Shown here in pieces: positions 60,275 through 64,000 of a stretch of DNA of 64,000 bases (position 1 is the stretch's first letter; each line of letters begins with the position of its first letter). The notes under the pieces were generated by a model. It searched no databases. It had not been told where the DNA came from and was given only the letters and a program-made list of their open reading frames with translations. The stretch lies in assembly GCA_002393575.1 (NCBI GenBank), contig DGSN01000018.1, forward strand, positions 18,573 through 82,572. Direction: 5' to 3'. The translations under genes and the position numbers were made by a program. Source of the DNA: Prevotellaceae bacterium UBA4361 (GTDB lineage Bacteria > Bacteroidota > Bacteroidia > Bacteroidales > Bacteroidaceae).

Positions 60275-61615
60275 TTAAAGAAACATTGTCATATAAAGTG
60301 GTAGATAGATTAAGTCTTGTTCTTTCCGAATATCTTTGGGATGAAGTAAAAATCTTTGAAGAATACGGGATGAGAATTTCTTTTGGAATTCATCGATGGA
60401 GGTGTGTATCTTCGACAGCGACGATTTAACTTCTATAGGGCAGACCTTAGCTTGACGAGATAAGAGAAAATCTATTTCGTAATTATGTTTGCCAGATGCT
60501 GTGGGCCATGTGTGGTAATATAGTTTGTGCCCAGAAGCAATGAGCATCTGCGACACTATATTTTCATAGACATATCCCACATCTGCTTTTAGTTTGTCAT
60601 TCAAAAGTTTCTGATAAATGACGTTCTCCGTGAAAGCATCATCCCAAAATGCCAGTGTGACAAATAGCCCAGTGTCTCCGCAATACAGCTTAAATAGGTT
60701 TTTGTTGATATGGGAAGCCAATCCAGCACTCGGGTCATTTGCATGATAAGCGAGATTAACGGTCATCGAATCTTTGAGAATCGCAATTTGTTCAGTCAGG
60801 CGATCAAGCTTTCCACCTGTTATAACACTACTCACTTGGTAACGAGAAGCGTTACTGTTCAATTGAGAAGGAATGCCGTGAAACAAATCAGAAGTTTGTC
60901 CTGTTGGATCCAAGTTGTAAAAATCTTCATCATAGAGTTCGAGGATGCTTCGCTTGCGCTGGTCAACAATACTGAGATTTTGCGTATCAAGATAATCATT
61001 CACTGCTTGTGGCATTCCTCCAACCAAGACATAAAGACGGAAGTCGCGCATCATTTTGCGGTTAGTATCATCCCCTAATGGCTGTTTGCTTTCAAATATC
61101 TTGTGTAACAATGGAATGGTGTCATTGTCTCCCAAAGCCCAACGAAACTCCTCATAGTCCATAGGATACATGTCAATGCGAGTTTCCTCACTTGGTATCA
61201 GGATATTTTCCTTTTTCTTCTTAATACTTAGCAATGAACCTGTTTCTATGTAGTCATATCGTCCGTCAGACACAAGCGTTTTGATAGCTTGGCGAGCCAA
61301 GGGCTGTTTCTGGATTTCGTCGAATATGATGACTGACTTTTGGGGCTTCAGGTTTGTGTGGTAGTTCAGTTGCAGTTGGGTGAAGATGTAATCCAAGTCA
61401 GAAATGTCCTTGAATAAATGATGAATATGTTGTGGTGCTTTAGAAAAGTCAATAAGCAAGTAATTGTCATATTCGTTACGTGCAAACTCCTCAGCAATCG
61501 TCGATTTTCCAACACGCCGAGCACCTCTAATCAGTAACGCAGTTGTTCCATGTTGGTTCTTTTTCCAATCGAGCATCTGCTCATATATTTTCCTTCTAAA
61601 TACTCTTTCTGCCAT
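60275..61615 (-). CDS. AAA-type ATPase with DUF4143 C-terminal domain (second copy)
   Basis: 446 residues from ATG 61615, chosen because the minus-strand promoter lies at 61634-61664. Walker A is GARRVGKST (around residue 31), Walker B VIIFDEIQ, and TGSLLSIKKKK and YPMDYEEFRWAL are typical; the C-terminal DUF4143 region has YEIDFLLSRQAKVCPIEVKSS, which resembles a PD-(D/E)XK-like fold. Distinct from the ATPase at 2849-4132, with low identity. Biological role unknown. Three 15-bp repeats sit just upstream of its promoter. Confidence 0.85.
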   Translation of the reverse strand: MAERVFRRKIYEQMLDWKKNQHGTTALLIRGARRVGKSTIAEEFARNEYDNYLLIDFSKAPQHIHHLFKDISDLDYIFTQLQLNYHTNLKPQKSVIIFDEIQKQPLARQAIKTLVSDGRYDYIETGSLLSIKKKKENILIPSEETRIDMYPMDYEEFRWALGDNDTIPLLHKIFESKQPLGDDTNRKMMRDFRLYVLVGGMPQAVNDYLDTQNLSIVDQRKRSILELYDEDFYNLDPTGQTSDLFHGIPSQLNSNASRYQVSSVITGGKLDRLTEQIAILKDSMTVNLAYHANDPSAGLASHINKNLFKLYCGDTGLFVTLAFWDDAFTENVIYQKLLNDKLKADVGYVYENIVSQMLIASGHKLYYHTWPTASGKHNYEIDFLLSRQAKVCPIEVKSSLSKIHTSIDEFQKKFSSRILQRFLLHPKDIRKEQDLIYLPLYMTMFL

Positions 61616-61633
61616 TTCTTTGTGGATTTGTTG

Positions 61634-61664
61634 CAAAGATAGTAATAGATTTATGATTATCAAA
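61634..61664 (-). promoter_or_regulatory. Promoter of the second DUF4143 ATPase gene
   Basis: Minus strand TTTG (61664-61661), 19 bases, TATCTTTG (61641-61634). The start codon is only about 20 bases away, so the leader is very short. Confidence 0.65.
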
Positions 61665-61681
61665 GAAATAAATAGAAAAAC

Positions 61682-61762
61682 GCCGAAATTCTCAATGGAG
61701 AGTAGGTTGATAATGCCGAAATTCTCAATCGTTTTGGTTTTTGTATTGCCGAAATTCTCAAT
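61682..61762. repeat. Three 15-bp direct repeats at 33-bp period
   Basis: GCCGAAATTCTCAAT starts at 61682, 61715 and 61748: three exact copies 33 bases apart (three helical turns), separated by unrelated 18-base spacers. They begin 18 bases upstream of the ATPase -33 box, as an operator set would. Confidence 0.85.
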
Positions 61763-61868
61763 GTTTGTGTTCTTTTTGTGGGAATAGAATGATTTTTTTG
61801 CTATCCTCTGTTACAAACTCATCACTTTTTCGTTTATATAAACAGAAGCATCGAACAAATCAGACGAA

Positions 61869-62414
61869 ATGAGCGAGGACATCATCACATCGGCATTTGT
61901 CAGGTTGCGGAAGAAATTCCTGCGGCTCGCACTGGGTATGCTCCCCTCGCAAGAAGATGCAGAGGATGCCTTGCAGGATGCTTTCATCCGTTTGTGGCAA
62001 CGTGAAGAGCAACTCGAAACGGAACAGGACGTGGAAGCCATGACGGTGGCAACGCTTCGGCACATAGGCATTGACCGATGGAGAAAAACGTCTGCATCAG
62101 CTTTGCCCGACAATGAAGAAGAGAACACGCAAGCCGAGGATGCGAACCTCAACCGTGCTTCGTGGAATCAATACGCAGCAGAAGAGGCGGGGAAAGAAGC
62201 ACGGGAAAGCCTCAAGCGCATGGAGGCATGGATGGAAAACGAATTGACACCTCTGCAGTTGGAAATCATCCGACTCCGAGAATACGAGGAACAATCCTAC
62301 GCCGACATCGCCTCCTTGCTCAACATGACAGAAACTGCAGTGAGAATGCAGCTGTCGAGAGCAAGAAAAAGAATACGGCAGAGATGGAAAATTCAGAGTA
62401 ATTTAAACCAATGA
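61869..62414 (+). CDS. RNA polymerase sigma factor, ECF type (second cluster)
   Basis: 181 residues. Region 2: LALGMLPSQEDAEDALQDAFIRLWQREE; region 4: LTPLQLEIIRLREYEEQSYADIASLLNMTETAVRMQLSRARKRIRQR. The linker is long and acidic. Followed after 7 bases by a one-TM protein, then two envelope proteins, so it probably heads an envelope-responsive operon. Confidence 0.9.
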   Translation: MSEDIITSAFVRLRKKFLRLALGMLPSQEDAEDALQDAFIRLWQREEQLETEQDVEAMTVATLRHIGIDRWRKTSASALPDNEEENTQAEDANLNRASWNQYAAEEAGKEARESLKRMEAWMENELTPLQLEIIRLREYEEQSYADIASLLNMTETAVRMQLSRARKRIRQRWKIQSNLNQ

Positions 62415-62421
62415 ACGGAAT

Positions 62422-62865
62422 ATGAACAAAGATTGGCTTGACATATTGAATCGCTACTTCGAGGCGCAGACAAGCGAAGAAGAAGAACGCCTACTGAAGC
62501 GCTTTCTGGCTTCAGAAGAAGCACAAGGCGAAGCGTTCGACGAGGCTCGTGCCGTGATGGGTCTGTTTGCTGTAGCCAAGAAAGATTACCAGGCGGAGCA
62601 GAGGGAAAAGACAACGAAGAGGCACATCCCTCTCAAGTGGCTCTCAGCGGCTGCCGCAGTGCTCTTGCTGGTGGCATTCTGGTGGAACTGGAAGGAGAAG
62701 CCCAACTACTATGCTTGCATCAATGGCGTAGAAACCACCAACCGCCAAGAAGTGGTGGAAGCCATGCACCGCTCGATGGAAAGCGTGCAGCTGGATGCTT
62801 CAGCCGAAGACATCGTCAGCAAGCAATTAGGCGAAATGTTCGACGTTCTCAACGATGAAAACTAA
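62422..62865 (+). CDS. Single-pass membrane protein, probable anti-sigma partner (second cluster)
   Basis: 147 residues: a cytoplasmic acidic helical region (LNRYFEAQTSEEEERLLKRFLAS, which resembles the start of FecR-like anti-sigma proteins), a TM helix (WLSAAAAVLLLVAFWW) and a short periplasmic helix-rich tail. Shorter than FecR and lacking its sensor domain. Overlaps the next gene by 11 bases. Confidence 0.72.
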   Translation: MNKDWLDILNRYFEAQTSEEEERLLKRFLASEEAQGEAFDEARAVMGLFAVAKKDYQAEQREKTTKRHIPLKWLSAAAAVLLLVAFWWNWKEKPNYYACINGVETTNRQEVVEAMHRSMESVQLDASAEDIVSKQLGEMFDVLNDEN

Positions 62866-63376
62866 GAAGCGTATGAAAAAGATTCTTTTATGCTTGATAT
62901 GGATGTGTTGCCAATTCAGCATCGGCAACTGGCAACTGGGCATTGCCGACTGCATAGCGCAAAAGCACACAAGTGTGGCACGGCAGTTCGACGGCTCCAT
63001 GCCCTATTATCATCTGCTTGACCGCGTGGTCATTGAGGGTGGACAGGAATTGAAAGCCTATAAGTTGTCGCTCTACAAGAGTGTGACGGCGAAGGAAAAT
63101 GCCTTCACCCCCAAGGAAATGGCTCAACAGGCTTTCAGGGACATGGAGCACGACGTGGAGGAGGCAGCAAAGGAAGCCGTCATCAAGGAAGTGGGACACG
63201 TCAGGGGACAGCTCTATTACGCTTTCCTGATGTTGCGGCAAGGCTGCTACATTTTCTACCAGAACGCCTCGCTGCGGAAAGGTGGCAAGCAAGAAGCCAC
63301 CATCGTCTATATGGAGGGACAGAAGAACTCCAGCATGAGCATGGACGAACTGAAAAGAATGTTTAAGAAGAAGTAA
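62855..63376 (+). CDS. Secreted protein of unknown function (second sigma cluster)
   Basis: 173 residues with a basic start and hydrophobic signal region (MKKILLCLIWMCCQF...). A start at 62855 or at the Met at 62873 is possible. The mature part begins near QKHTSVARQFDGSMPYYH and contains one beta-alpha-type domain with YAFLMLRQGCYIFYQNASLR. Not recognised with confidence; its position parallels the DUF4252 gene in the first sigma cluster. Confidence 0.7.
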   Translation: MKTKKRMKKILLCLIWMCCQFSIGNWQLGIADCIAQKHTSVARQFDGSMPYYHLLDRVVIEGGQELKAYKLSLYKSVTAKENAFTPKEMAQQAFRDMEHDVEEAAKEAVIKEVGHVRGQLYYAFLMLRQGCYIFYQNASLRKGGKQEATIVYMEGQKNSSMSMDELKRMFKKK

Positions 63377-63446
63377 ATTTAAGTACAAAGTACAATGTAC
63401 AACGTAGTAAAACTCAAAATCTCATAAACTTAACTTATACAAACGT

Positions 63447-64000
63447 ATGAAAAAGTTTTTAACCGTAATGGCATTGCTGATATTGGGAAGCAATGCAAAG
63501 ACTCTGGCTCAGGACACAGAAGAAGTGGTGATACTGAACCCCAAGCAAGTGTATATTCAAAAGACGGATTCGTCGATGACGGTGGAGGTGCAAGGAAAGA
63601 ACGACGACCCGAACTACATCTATAAGAAATCGATGAAGCTCGACAAGGCTGCGGCTGAGAATGCCGTGGATGTGACGGAGGAGTTCAATTTCCATTTGCC
63701 TTTCACAAAATCGTCGAATTCATCATATTCCAATGAGATTCATTCAGCCGCCTTCCGTGTGGGATTCAATTCCGCTATCGGTGCTCCACAGGGACTCAGC
63801 ACCAACATGGCAAACTCGTGGGAAATCGGTTTCAGTGCCGCCGATTGGTTCTTTCTGAAGAAAAACAGAATGGTGAATTTCAGTGTGGGACTGTGGTTCA
63901 ACTGGAAGAACTTCCGCATGACCGACGACAAGCGATTTGTTATCGACAATTCGGACGTGGTGCTATCGGATTATCCTGCTGGGGCTGATATTCAGTTCTC
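63447..64000 (+). CDS. Outer-membrane beta-barrel-like protein, 3'-truncated by the window edge
   Basis: 184 residues are visible and the frame is open to the end. Signal peptide MKKFLTVMALLILGSNAKTLAQ. A polar linker (~25-90) precedes alternating strands such as AAFRVGFNSAIGAP, SWEIGFSAADWFF, MVNFSVGLWFNWKNF, consistent with an OMP_b-brl-like or PorT-like barrel. Likely the last member of the sigma/anti-sigma operon and perhaps its envelope output. Confidence 0.75.
   Translation, partial: MKKFLTVMALLILGSNAKTLAQDTEEVVILNPKQVYIQKTDSSMTVEVQGKNDDPNYIYKKSMKLDKAAAENAVDVTEEFNFHLPFTKSSNSSYSNEIHSAAFRVGFNSAIGAPQGLSTNMANSWEIGFSAADWFFLKKNRMVNFSVGLWFNWKNFRMTDDKRFVIDNSDVVLSDYPAGADIQF

Noticed and set aside
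61682..61762. Three 15-bp repeats considered as a CRISPR remnant
   Set aside because: Repeats and spacers are too short and the position immediately upstream of a promoter fits operators better.
1..64000. tRNA, rRNA, insertion sequences and prophage genes
   Set aside because: None were recognised by eye; no transposase, integrase or structural RNA gene could be supported.

Overview
The window reads as a chromosomal segment of a Bacteroidales bacterium, most likely Prevotella or a close relative. The evidence is: TAnnTTTG/TTTG promoters in place of E. coli-type ones, few Shine-Dalgarno sites, a BspA-like leucine-rich-repeat protein with a dockerin-like tail, type IX secretion (T9SS) sorting tails, a PorZ homolog, KorAB, a second-type TrpB, and DUF4252/ECF sigma clusters. 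No rRNA, tRNA or CRISPR array was seen.

Layout. 1-2387: 3' part of a BspA-like surface protein. 2849-8566: a defence-like block (DUF4143 ATPase, McrB, McrC, AlkZ-related protein), then a LOG-family enzyme. 8570-9681 (-): a radical SAM protein and a small partner. 10009-18032 (-): three secreted proteins with T9SS-like tails (one frameshifted) and, between two of them, two tandem paralogous 55-56 aa peptides. 18784-22995 (+): VanX-like dipeptidase, THUMP-like methyltransferase and an ECF sigma cluster with a DUF4252 protein. 23212-25622 (-): KduI and TrpB2. 26561-30250: a 1229-aa secreted protein. 30599-39256: LeuS, a YitT-RdgB fusion, PorZ, a CotH-like protein. 39570-42947: KorA and KorB separated by a DUF559 endonuclease gene flanked by palindromic repeats. 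43032-43723 (-): a HigBA-like toxin-antitoxin pair. 43832-46831 (-): a GH127 beta-L-arabinofuranosidase. 47483-51610: a surface-glycan set (two acyltransferases, LicD, glycosyltransferase). 51735-55279: SDR sugar-acid dehydrogenase, GroES/GroEL, SufE. 55967-60114: BlaI/BlaR-type pair, then a membrane-tethered HTH regulator and a secreted DUF4488-like protein whose promoters share one operator-like motif. 60275-61615 (-): a second DUF4143 ATPase. 61869-64000: a second ECF sigma cluster.

The most unusual content is between the genes. Five intergenic regions each carry exactly four copies of a degenerate palindrome (CGARSSYTCG) at a strict 22-bp period. Two of these are followed by a long AT-rich repeat. 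A 24-25 nt unit containing CTCGGCGTAGCC appears to have inserted into other repeats. A 175-bp element has perfect 17-bp inverted ends. G/C-run palindromes surround the DUF559 gene inside korAB.

Regulatory findings worth testing: a 17-bp motif exactly 7 nt upstream of the -33 box of both the membrane regulator and its neighbour; a sigma-54-type promoter with upstream dyads before groESL; three 15-bp repeats at a 33-bp period before an ATPase gene; and a 15-bp palindrome pair at the toxin-antitoxin promoter. Two single-base homopolymer differences matter for interpretation: an A7 run fuses yitT to rdgB, and a G4 run breaks the Omp28-like gene.
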